64,000 nucleotides of DNA from an uncultured Clostridia bacterium (lineage in GTDB: Bacteria; Bacillota; Clostridia; Oscillospirales; Acutalibacteraceae). Both the position numbers and the translations under genes were made by a program. The notes beneath the pieces were generated by a model, which did no database searches, was not told the DNA's origin, and was given only the letters and a program-made list of their open reading frames with translations. The stretch lies in assembly GCA_946184295.1 (NCBI GenBank), contig CAMHEZ010000005.1, positions 28,282 through 92,281 of the forward strand. The letters are read 5' to 3'. Positions 54,265-62,013 of this stretch are shown here, piece by piece. Position 1 is the first letter of the stretch. Every line of letters begins with the position of its first letter.

Positions 54265-54462
54265 ATGAAGCCTGCGCAATTGCGGCACCATGTGTCGGTT
54301 TACCTCTTCGCACTGTTCATCACACTGATTCTGTGCGGGTTTGCCGCCGGGATTCTATGGATTGACATGAGCGCCAATCAGACCATCACATCCGCGGGCG
54401 GCCTGCTCTGGCCTTGGGAGGAAAGGCTGCTGACATGGGCGGAAAGAGCCTTTGTTTCATAA
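54265..54462 (+). CDS. Small membrane protein of unknown function
   Basis: 65 aa with one long hydrophobic helix at residues 10-35 and a Trp-rich end (LLWPWEERLLTWAERAF). AAGG lies 7 bases before ATG and a strong terminator follows 8 bases after the stop, so it is probably a real single-gene unit. No family recognised. Confidence 0.65.
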   Translation: MKPAQLRHHVSVYLFALFITLILCGFAAGILWIDMSANQTITSAGGLLWPWEERLLTWAERAFVS

Positions 54463-54469
54463 ATGAATA

Positions 54470-54526
54470 AAAAAGCAGTGTCTTGAACCGCCCCCTTTAA
54501 AGGATTGGTTTCAGACACTGCTTTTT
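54470..54526 (+). terminator. Terminator of the 65-aa gene
   Basis: AAAAAGCAGTGTCT (54470-54483) pairs perfectly with AGACACTGCTTTTT (54513-54526). Confidence 0.88.
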
Positions 54527-54530
54527 GCTA

Positions 54531-54933
54531 TCAAACCGGTATCGTTTTTTAACCGGCCGCGCGGTTATCGAAGTTCGGCGCAGGGGCGCACGGCTGGATA
54601 AAGGCTGGCGCTGTACGACGTTCTTTTGCTTCTCTGAAAGGGAAGCGCACCGTTCGCGTCAAACCTTTTGCCCCGACCCTCGCGACGAAGCGCTGAAAAC
54701 GGCAAAGCCGCCCGCGTACTTGGCGCGATGGGTCTGGCCTGCGGTGAATCGGGGTGCTGCGTGGGTTGCGCGTCGCCGGCTCCGCGCGGGCTGATTTTGG
54801 GTCGGGGATATCATACATATGATATATATTACTTTTGAAAGAACGCACAGGACAGGCTGCTAATGCTATCGTGGGAATTTCTCATAGCAGAACATGATTG
54901 CAATACGCCTTTGCTTTTGTTTTTGCTTTCATT
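54531..54933. other. Unexplained GC-rich stretch
   Basis: 54531-54790 is rich in GC and CpG with no supported reading frame; the minus-strand 99-codon frame here is Arg/Pro-rich and lacks an SD. It differs in composition from its surroundings. It ends in the AT-rich string GATATCATACATATGATATA, and 54830-54933 is ordinary spacer. Confidence 0.4.
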
Positions 54934-57900
54934 TTACTTGACCTTCATGCTCGCGGCCTTGGAAATCACCTGATTGCCGTTCTTGTCGGTGACAATGCAG
55001 CGGACATACCGGCCGTTGTTCTTGCCGGTCAGGGTGGTTTCGTAATCGGCAGTCTTCACGGAGCTGCCCCGCCACGTCTTGCCCGCGTCGTCGCTCAGCT
55101 GCCACCGGTAGGTCAGCCCCTCGCCTGCGGCCTTGACGCGGAAAGACACCTTGCCGCCGAGCGCCGCCCTGCTGTCGGCAGGCTGTGACGTAATGCCCAC
55201 ACCGTCGAGCCGCATCACAGCGGCATTGGAAGTCACCGTCGCGCCGCCGGCGTCTGTCACAACGCAGCGGACGTACCGGCCGATGTTCTTCTCACTGAGC
55301 GTGGTCTGGTAATTCGCGGTCTTCACGGAACTGTTCCGCCACGTCTTGCCCGCGTCGTCGCTGAGCTGCCACTGGTAGGTGAGTTTCCCGCCGGTTGCCT
55401 TGACCGCAAAGGAAACCGTGCCGCCGAATTTGGCCTTGCTGTCGGTGGGCTGCGCGGTGATGGTCACACCGTCCGGATTCATGGACGCGGCATTGGAAAT
55501 CAGTTGATGGCCGTCTTTGTCGGTGACGATACAGCGGACGAACCGTCCCGCGTTCTTCTCGGTGAGCGTGGTGGCATACTCCGCCGTCTGCACCGAACTG
55601 TTGCGCCATGTCTTGCCGTTGTCATCACTGAGCTGCCACTGATACTTCACATTCAGCCCCACCGCCTTGACGCGGAAAGAAACCGCCGCGCCGTATTTGA
55701 CAGTGACACTCACGGGCTGCCGGGTGATTTCCAGCGTGTCAATCTTCATGGTGGCGCTCTTGGTGATGAGCTTGCTGCCGTAGCTGTCGGTCAGTATGCA
55801 GCGCACCTGTCTTTCGTGGTTCTTCTCGGTGAGCGTCGTGTCATAACGCGCGGTTTTCACCGAGCTGTCCCGCCACGTCTTGCCGCCGTCGTCACTGAGC
55901 TGCCATTGATAGGAAAGCCCGCTGCCGGTCGCCTTCACCTGCATAAAGACAGCCGCGCCGTTCTTGCCCTGCACGTCGGACGGGTGCGCGGTAATCACGA
56001 TTTCGGGAATCGTCTTGCCGTTGTAGTACTTCTTGGCGTTGACCAGCCGATTGTTGCCCCCGCTGATGGAAATACCCTTCCACTGGCTCTCGGAACCGGC
56101 GTAGAATACGTTTTCCAACCCCGTCCCCATAAACGCGTCGTATTCGACCTGTGTCACGGATTTGGGCAGCGTCACTCTGGTCATGCGGAAGCAGTTGTAA
56201 AACGTGCCGTCTTCCACGGTCTTCACGGAATCCGGCACCGCGATACTCGTCAACGTGCTGCATCGGTTGAAGGCATACATGCCGATGGATTTCACCGTGC
56301 TGGGTATCGTAAAGTTCATCAGATTGCTGCATTGGCTGAAGGCAAAACTGCCGATCGACGTAACATTGCCCGCGAGCTTCACACTTGTCAGGTTCAGACA
56401 GCCCGCAAATACGCTGTCGCGCACTGTCGTCACCGACGCGGGAACCGTGATGTCCGTCAGTCCGGTACAGCCCGCAAACGCACCCTCTCCGATGCTCTTC
56501 ACGGATTTCGGAATGGTCAGACTCCTGATGCCTCTGCAATCTTCAAACGCCCAGCTGCCGATGGAGGTGACACCGGCCGGAATCGTCACGCCGGTGAGTT
56601 TTTTACACTGTCCGAACATACCGCCCGGAATAGTCGTCACGGAACTGGGAATCGTCACGCTTGTCAGATTGTCGCACCCGTAAAACATGTTGCTTCCGAG
56701 CGATTTGACGGAAGCGGGCAGCGTGATTTCGGTCAGGCTGCTGCACCCCTTAAACGCTCCCGCGTCGATAGAGGTAATCGTGTTTGGAATCGTCACGCCC
56801 GTCAGACTTTTGCAATCGGTAAACATACCGCCTTCCATCGTGGTAAGTGACTTGGGGAGGTTTACATCGGTGAGCGCCGCGCAATACTCAAACGCGCCGC
56901 CGCCGAGCGACGTGAGCTTTTTGGAGAGGGTGATATGTTTCAGATTGCTGCACCCGCTGAACGCGTAACTGTCCACGGTGGTTACGCTGTCCGGCAGTAC
57001 AAGGTCGGTCAGACCGGTGCAGCCGCTGAATGCCCAGATACCGACCGATGTCACGGAATCGGGAATCGTGACGCTGGTCAGACTGCGGCAGTTGTAAAAG
57101 GTGTAATTGCCGAGGGAGCCAACGCCCTGCGGAATGGTAACCCCCGTCAGGTTCCAGCAGCCGCTGAACGCGCCGTCCATCGACCTGACACTTTCCGGAA
57201 TGCGGACGGTTTTCAGGCCGTTGCAGTACGCAAACGCGTCATTCATCGACGTGACCGAAGCGGGAACCGTGATGTCGGTCAGCGCGTGGCACTGCTGAAA
57301 CGCGCCGTCAATCGACGTGACCCCCTTGGGAATCGGCAGGCTTGTCAGTTCCCAGCAATCGCTGAAAGCGTTCCGGCCGATATAGGTCACAGAATCGGGA
57401 ACCGTCACGTTTTTCAGTCTCGTACAGCCGTCGAACGTGCCGTTCTCAATGCGGGTAACGGAGCTTGGAATCACGATATCGGTGAGCCAGTCGCACCCGC
57501 TGAACGCGTTTGCGCCGATGGATTTAACGGAGGACGGCATCGTGAAATCCTGCAGCAAACCGCAGCCGTAAAACGCGTTTGCACCAATCGTTTTGGTGTT
57601 TTTGGGAAGCGTCACACTTGGGAGATTGATGCAGTTGTAAAACATCCCGGCGGGGATATCAGTCATCGTGCCCGGCAAGGTCACCTGCGTCATCATACGG
57701 CAGCCTTCAAAGGCGTTGCTGCCGACGGTCTTGACCGAATCGGGCAGCGTCACCTGCTTGAGTTCCGTATAGGTAAACGCCTCCGCGCCAATCGACGTGA
57801 CGGAATTGGGAATGTTAATGCTCTCCAGCTCGTAGCAATACGCAAACGCGCCGTCCCCGATGGTCTTGACCGTATTGGGAATGGTCACCTTCTCCACGGT

Positions 57901-58131
57901 GGTGCAGTAACTGAATGCCCTTTCCCCGATGGCGGTGACGCTGCTCGGAATCACCACTTCTTTCGCTTCACCCGTGTAATTCACCAGCACGCCCTTTTCA
58001 ATCTGGAAATCGCTGCTGCTCGTACTGGCGGCACTGACTGCCGGCAGGTCTGCCGTGTACGGTGGCAACGCCGCCGCCGCGCCTGTCAACGCCAGCACCA
58101 GCGCCAGCGTGACAATTCGTTTCTTTCCCAT
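54934..58131 (-). CDS. Secreted BspA-like leucine-rich-repeat protein with four Ig-like modules
   Basis: 1065 aa. Signal peptide (1-35) and then about 27 BspA-type LRR_5 repeats of 23 residues (pattern VTSIG.AF..C..L..VTIP.SV) to about residue 690. Four Ig-like modules of about 88 residues follow, each containing YQWQLSDD.GKTWR.SSV.TA, TTLTEKN and VRCIVTD. There is no sortase motif or membrane anchor, so it is released or held by wall contacts. LRR proteins of this kind bind host or bacterial ligands. ATG start; own promoter. Confidence 0.92.
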   Translation of the reverse strand: MGKKRIVTLALVLALTGAAAALPPYTADLPAVSAASTSSSDFQIEKGVLVNYTGEAKEVVIPSSVTAIGERAFSYCTTVEKVTIPNTVKTIGDGAFAYCYELESINIPNSVTSIGAEAFTYTELKQVTLPDSVKTVGSNAFEGCRMMTQVTLPGTMTDIPAGMFYNCINLPSVTLPKNTKTIGANAFYGCGLLQDFTMPSSVKSIGANAFSGCDWLTDIVIPSSVTRIENGTFDGCTRLKNVTVPDSVTYIGRNAFSDCWELTSLPIPKGVTSIDGAFQQCHALTDITVPASVTSMNDAFAYCNGLKTVRIPESVRSMDGAFSGCWNLTGVTIPQGVGSLGNYTFYNCRSLTSVTIPDSVTSVGIWAFSGCTGLTDLVLPDSVTTVDSYAFSGCSNLKHITLSKKLTSLGGGAFEYCAALTDVNLPKSLTTMEGGMFTDCKSLTGVTIPNTITSIDAGAFKGCSSLTEITLPASVKSLGSNMFYGCDNLTSVTIPSSVTTIPGGMFGQCKKLTGVTIPAGVTSIGSWAFEDCRGIRSLTIPKSVKSIGEGAFAGCTGLTDITVPASVTTVRDSVFAGCLNLTSVKLAGNVTSIGSFAFSQCSNLMNFTIPSTVKSIGMYAFNRCSTLTSIAVPDSVKTVEDGTFYNCFRMTRVTLPKSVTQVEYDAFMGTGLENVFYAGSESQWKGISISGGNNRLVNAKKYYNGKTIPEIVITAHPSDVQGKNGAAVFMQVKATGSGLSYQWQLSDDGGKTWRDSSVKTARYDTTLTEKNHERQVRCILTDSYGSKLITKSATMKIDTLEITRQPVSVTVKYGAAVSFRVKAVGLNVKYQWQLSDDNGKTWRNSSVQTAEYATTLTEKNAGRFVRCIVTDKDGHQLISNAASMNPDGVTITAQPTDSKAKFGGTVSFAVKATGGKLTYQWQLSDDAGKTWRNSSVKTANYQTTLSEKNIGRYVRCVVTDAGGATVTSNAAVMRLDGVGITSQPADSRAALGGKVSFRVKAAGEGLTYRWQLSDDAGKTWRGSSVKTADYETTLTGKNNGRYVRCIVTDKNGNQVISKAASMKVK

Positions 58132-58203
58132 AGAATGCCTCTCTTTCTGAATGGTTGGTTACCTGTTTTCTATTGGACAGGCTGTCATGCCATATCCGAG
58201 GCT

Positions 58204-58232
58204 ATTATAGCACGCGGTGCAGGGATTGGCAA
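58204..58232 (-). promoter_or_regulatory. Promoter of the LRR/Ig gene
   Basis: Minus strand TTGCCA (58232-58227), 17-bp spacer, TATAAT (58209-58204). Confidence 0.75.
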
Positions 58233-58278
58233 GACTTATTTGTTAAAAAAATAACATTTTTTCATTATTCTTTATTCT

Positions 58279-59358
58279 CTATTCTTTATTCTTTTCTTCC
58301 GCCTCCCAGATCGGTTCTTCATAATAGATGGTTTCGGCATTACACGGATAAATCCCCAGAATGCCGCCATACGGCGCGTCGGCCACCACACAGATACAGC
58401 GGTCTTCGCCGGTGTCATCACCGGCCATCTCATAATAATACTCATACAGCCTGTCAATGGCGCCGTTCGGCGACCCGACAGCCTTTTTGAAAGCGGGGTC
58501 GTCCATGCGGTGACATTCCTTGCATAATGCCCGCCATTCCTTGACGTTGCGCTTTGGCGCGTCGGTTGATGTCCACAAAAGCGGATAGCGGTCGATCATA
58601 CGCGCCTCCACGCCCTGCTGGCTCAGCCTGTCGCACAGCAGCCAGCTATCCGCCCCATAACCATCCTCATCGAACACACGCTCCATATACACCGCCCGCG
58701 CAGGCAAATCCATCACCGTGAAGGCAGTGACCCCCACCTGCTCCGGGTGGTCGGTATTCTGATAGCAGTAATCCAGCGAGAGATAATACCATACGCCGTC
58801 CAGCATAGACCGATAAGTGATACTGCTTTCTTTGACTACATGCCCTTCATCGTAAGAACCGGTCCCGCCGGGGCCGTCGCTGCCGCGCTCACAGGAGGAC
58901 AGCTCTCCGGGATAAGCCGCGAAGAACGCGTCCATTACCGCGTTGAAATCCTCCCGTTCCCGCAGCTCCTGTGTAAAGTTTTCGGCAAACGCCTCACGGT
59001 CGCCGCTGTCCGCCGCCGTCAGTAGCGCGTCAATTGCCTCCTCGGCGGCCGTCTCATCGTCCACCCACTGATCGTTGCGCCAGTGGTCGGGTACGGACTC
59101 ATACGCCGTCTGACCGATACCCGCGGTCATCAGACTGCGAATCACCTGAAACGACAGCACCGCCCCCGGCAGCAGCGCCAGCGTCAGCAGAATCCCGCCG
59201 ATCACCATGCACACCGTAGGGGAACGCTTGCCCGCGTTCTGCGGCTTGCGCCGTCTGACCGCGCCGATCACCAGCAGCACCAGCCCTGCCGCCGCGATAC
59301 CGCCCAGCAAGCCCAGCACGATCAGCAGCAGCACAAACATCATGGAAACCATCGCCAT
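58279..59358 (-). CDS. Membrane protein with a DUF5104-like extracellular domain
   Basis: 359 aa. Two membrane helices (about 5-30 and 45-70) are followed by an extracytoplasmic domain. Its segments EEAIDALLTAADSGDREAFAENF and MLDGVWYYLSLDYCYQNTDHPEQVGVTAFTV resemble DUF5104 proteins of Ruminococcaceae, though I hold that assignment loosely. Several Cys occur in the C-terminal half (CDRLSQQG, CKECHRMDD, ICVVADAP). ATG 59358 has AAGGAGG 9 bases upstream; a TTG at 59367 overlaps the SD. Confidence 0.75.
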   Translation of the reverse strand: MAMVSMMFVLLLIVLGLLGGIAAAGLVLLVIGAVRRRKPQNAGKRSPTVCMVIGGILLTLALLPGAVLSFQVIRSLMTAGIGQTAYESVPDHWRNDQWVDDETAAEEAIDALLTAADSGDREAFAENFTQELREREDFNAVMDAFFAAYPGELSSCERGSDGPGGTGSYDEGHVVKESSITYRSMLDGVWYYLSLDYCYQNTDHPEQVGVTAFTVMDLPARAVYMERVFDEDGYGADSWLLCDRLSQQGVEARMIDRYPLLWTSTDAPKRNVKEWRALCKECHRMDDPAFKKAVGSPNGAIDRLYEYYYEMAGDDTGEDRCICVVADAPYGGILGIYPCNAETIYYEEPIWEAEEKNKE

Positions 59359-59456
59359 GACAAACAACCTCCTTCGGTTCTCCTGAACCTGCTCTTATTC
59401 TACACGATAACAGGCAGGAAATCAACCGTTTTGGGCTGTAAATATCACGGCGGTTG

Positions 59457-59643
59457 CCGAGGTTTACAACGATTTTGCTGTAAATACATGTATGTATATT
59501 TTTTTATTTTACTGTCATTTCCTCGGTACCTCGTAAACCTTTTGCCTGTAACTGCCTGAAAACCGCGTATTCTAGGGCTTTTTTGACCACCAACAAGGTT
59601 TACAACAAACGCTTTTTTCTTTGTAAAACTTCGTAAACCTCGG
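59457..59643 (+). repeat. AT-rich element with terminal inverted repeats, copy B
   Basis: 187 bp beginning CCGAGGTTTAC and ending GTAAACCTCGG, an exact 11-bp inverted repeat. It shares with copy A (opposite strand) the 25-bp core at 59553-59577 and the block CCTCGGTACCTCGTAAACC. Its GTAAAC/GTTTAC words stand where copy A has GTATAC. Confidence 0.82.
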
Positions 59644-59645
59644 CG

Positions 59646-59810
59646 GGATTCGCCTGACCTGTTCCGATATCTTGGCGCGTCTTGCTCGCAGGCTGCGCCT
59701 GCTCGTGGGACGCTGTCCCACACCCTGCAAGGGCCCTGCCCTTGACCCGCCAGGAGGACCAGTCCCCCTGGACTCCCGCGCCGCATTCGCGGCTTAATTG
59801 CGCTTCGCTT
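59646..59810 (+). repeat. Dispersed GC-rich hairpin element, copy 11
   Basis: GCAGGCTGCGCCTGC, GTGGGACGCTGTCCCAC, AAGGGCCCTGCCCTT, the GGACCAGTCC stem and GCCGCATTCGCGGC. It directly continues AT-rich copy B and ends about 45 bp before the trpB promoter. Confidence 0.9.
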
Positions 59811-59856
59811 TTTTCAACGTCGGCGGCAATTTCTCTAAAAAGTTTACAAAAAACAC

Positions 59857-59885
59857 TTGACAAATTATGAAACCCGTATTATAAT
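59857..59885 (+). promoter_or_regulatory. Promoter of trpB
   Basis: TTGACA (59857-59862), 17-bp spacer, TATAAT (59880-59885): full consensus. Confidence 0.9.
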
Positions 59886-59894
59886 TGTCAAAGT

Positions 59895-60215
59895 TAAAAC
59901 CGAGGATTAAGAGTAGTAGCCTTGGCGGGCACATTTCCAGAGAGCGGCGTTAGGTGCAAGTCCGCATTGTGTGCCGGGGTGAATGGACTTATGAGGGCGA
60001 ACGAAAGCGTGTTTCCACACAGAGACGTGAGCGCGTGAGTAGCAATCGACGGGATGGATTCGCACCCGTTATCCAGGCGAAACGCGTTACAAGACGCGGT
60101 CAAAGGTGGTCGGATTTTTTCAAGGAAGTCCGGCAAGCCGGGTGGTACCGCAGGAGCTTTGTATTTGACAGCTCTTGTCCCAGCAGCAAGTTGATGTTGG
60201 GGCAAGGGCTTTTTC
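59895..60215 (+). ncRNA. T-box leader of trpB, probably sensing tRNA-Trp
   Basis: The T-box sequence GGGTGGTACCGC (60140-60151) is followed by a terminator: AGCTCTTGTCCCAGCA (60170-60185) pairs with 60195-60210, then TTTTT (60211-60215). In the stem I region, GTGAATGGACTTATG offers UGG followed by A as the specifier codon, matching tryptophan; the specifier is inferred by eye. Confidence 0.92.
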
Positions 60216-60282
60216 TTTTCCCTGACAGGCAGACCAAGTACGCTTATTGACAACAGGCACCAAAAAGAAAGGACGATTCACC

Positions 60283-61659
60283 ATGAAGCAAGACAAAAAT
60301 ATTCCCTACAAAATTTACCTCTCCGAAGACGAAATGCCCAGACAGTGGTACAACGTGCGCGCCGACATGAAGAACAAGCCCGCGCCGCTGCTCAACCCCG
60401 GCACCGGCGAACCGCTCAAAGCCGAAGAACTCTATCCCATCTTCTGCCGGGAACTCGTCAAGCAGGAACTCGACAACGACACCGCTTATTTTGACATTCC
60501 CGAGGAAATCCGTCAGTATTACAAAACCTACCGTCCCTCTCCCCTCGTGCGCGCCTACCTGCTGGAAGAAGCGCTCGGCACCCCCGCGAAGATCTACTAC
60601 AAATTCGAGGGTAACAACACCAGTGGCAGCCACAAGCTCAATTCCGCGCTGGCACAGGCTTATTATGCCAAGAAGCAGGGCTTGAAGGGCGTCACCACCG
60701 AGACCGGCGCCGGTCAGTGGGGTACCGCGCTTTCGATGGCCTGTTCCTTCTTCGACCTCGACTGCAAGGTCTACATGGTCAAGGTTTCCTATGAACAGAA
60801 GCCCTTCCGCCGCGAAGTCATGCGCACCTACGGCGCGTCGGTGACCCCCTCTCCCTCCGAAACGACCGAGGTCGGCCGCAAGATTCTGGCGGAGCACCCC
60901 GGCACCACCGGCAGCCTTGGCTGCGCCATCTCCGAAGCTGTTGAAGCGGCTGTCACGCATGAAGGCTACCGCTATGTGCTGGGCAGCGTGCTCAATCAGG
61001 TGCTGCTGCATCAGTCGGTCATCGGCATGGAATCCAAAATTGCGCTGGACAAGTACGGCATCAAGCCCGACATCATCATCGGCTGCGCGGGCGGCGGCTC
61101 CAACCTCGGCGGCCTGATCTCCCCCTTCATGGGCGAGAAGCTGCGCGGCGAGGCCGACTACCGCTTTATCGCGGTTGAACCCGCTTCCTGCCCGAGCTTT
61201 ACCCGCGGCAAGTTCGCCTATGACTTCTGCGACACCGGCAAGGTCTGCCCGCTCGCCAAGATGTACACTCTCGGCAGCGGCTTCATTCCCGCGCCCAACC
61301 ATGCGGGCGGTCTGCGCTACCACGGCATGAGCACCATTCTGTCGCAGCTCTATCATGACGGCTATATGGAGGCCACCTCCGTGGCACAGACCGACGTCTT
61401 CGCGGCCGCCGAGCAGTTCGCGCGCGTGGAAGGCATTCTTCCCGCTCCCGAAAGCTCTCACGCGATCCGCGTGGCCATTGACGAAGCCCTCAAGTGCAAA
61501 GAGACCGGCGAGGAGAAGACCATTCTCTTCGGCCTGACCGGCACCGGCTACTTCGATATGTTCGCCTATGAGCGTTTCCACGACGGCGAGATGAGCGACT
61601 ATATCCCCACCGACGCAGAGCTGGAAGCCAGCTTTGCCACCCTGCCGAACGTACAGTAA
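60283..61659 (+). CDS. trpB: Tryptophan synthase beta chain, TrpB2 type
   Basis: 458 aa, longer than TrpB1 (about 400). It joins indole and serine using pyridoxal phosphate. KFEGNNTSGSHKLNSALAQA holds the PLP lysine (H-K), TETGAGQWGTALSMA the loop, and IGCAGGGSNLGG the phosphate-binding turn. RPSPLVRA and the N-terminal IYLSEDEMPRQWYN extension are the TrpB2 form. AAAGGA lies upstream of ATG 60283. No trpA or other trp gene is near, so free indole salvage is possible, as proposed for TrpB2 in other organisms. Confidence 0.94.
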   Translation: MKQDKNIPYKIYLSEDEMPRQWYNVRADMKNKPAPLLNPGTGEPLKAEELYPIFCRELVKQELDNDTAYFDIPEEIRQYYKTYRPSPLVRAYLLEEALGTPAKIYYKFEGNNTSGSHKLNSALAQAYYAKKQGLKGVTTETGAGQWGTALSMACSFFDLDCKVYMVKVSYEQKPFRREVMRTYGASVTPSPSETTEVGRKILAEHPGTTGSLGCAISEAVEAAVTHEGYRYVLGSVLNQVLLHQSVIGMESKIALDKYGIKPDIIIGCAGGGSNLGGLISPFMGEKLRGEADYRFIAVEPASCPSFTRGKFAYDFCDTGKVCPLAKMYTLGSGFIPAPNHAGGLRYHGMSTILSQLYHDGYMEATSVAQTDVFAAAEQFARVEGILPAPESSHAIRVAIDEALKCKETGEEKTILFGLTGTGYFDMFAYERFHDGEMSDYIPTDAELEASFATLPNVQ

Positions 61660-61685
61660 TTCATTTGTCACTATCATAAAAAAAC

Positions 61686-61728
61686 AAAGCACCGTGCATG
61701 TTTCGGTAAATGTACGGTGCTTTTAATT
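61686..61728 (+). terminator. Terminator of trpB
   Basis: AAAGCACCGT (61686-61695) pairs with ACGGTGCTTT (61714-61723), with CAT/ATG continuing the stem, then T's. Confidence 0.85.
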
Positions 61729-61740
61729 TTTGAAAATAAT

Positions 61741-61890
61741 TAAGCGAAGCGCGGGAATCCAAGGGGTGCTGGCACCTCTTGGCAGGGGCCTGGGGGCAGC
61801 GCCACCAGTGGGGCATGGGGCAACGCCCCATAAGCAGGCGAAGCCTGCGGGCAAAACGCATTTGGATTGTCGGCATAGTTGGGCGAATCC
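61741..61890 (-). repeat. Dispersed GC-rich hairpin element, copy 12
   Basis: Minus strand: GCAGGCTTCGCCTGC, TGGGGCGTTGCCCCA, a degenerate third hairpin, and GGTGCCAGCACC within a CCAAGAGG/CCCCTTGG stem. It starts 12 bases after the trpB terminator. Confidence 0.88.
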
Positions 61891-61923
61891 AATAGAAGTT
61901 CCCTGCAGGCACAGCACTGCAAA

Positions 61924-61952
61924 TTGACTTTTTACATCTCATGTGATACACT
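61924..61952 (+). promoter_or_regulatory. Promoter of the second LRR/Ig gene
   Basis: TTGACT (61924-61929), 17-bp spacer, TACACT (61947-61952), 60 bp before the start codon. Confidence 0.6.
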
Positions 61953-62013
61953 GATACAAAGAGGATATCTCCACGGATTCTTCTTTAAAAAACAGTGAAA
62001 GAGAGAGGATACT

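Noticed and set aside
54549..54848. 99-codon minus-strand frame in the GC-rich island
   Set aside because: Arg/Pro/Ala composition is expected from random GC-rich DNA; there is no SD and no domain.
60244..61692. 482-codon minus-strand frame opposite trpB
   Set aside because: TrpB2 motifs are complete on the plus strand; the opposite frame has shadow composition (Gly/Ala/Val/His) and no motif.
6889..61890. CRISPR array or tRNA cluster as an explanation of the repeated hairpins
   Set aside because: Copies are single, kilobases apart, lack unique spacers of even size, and show no cloverleaf, CCA end or anticodon arm.
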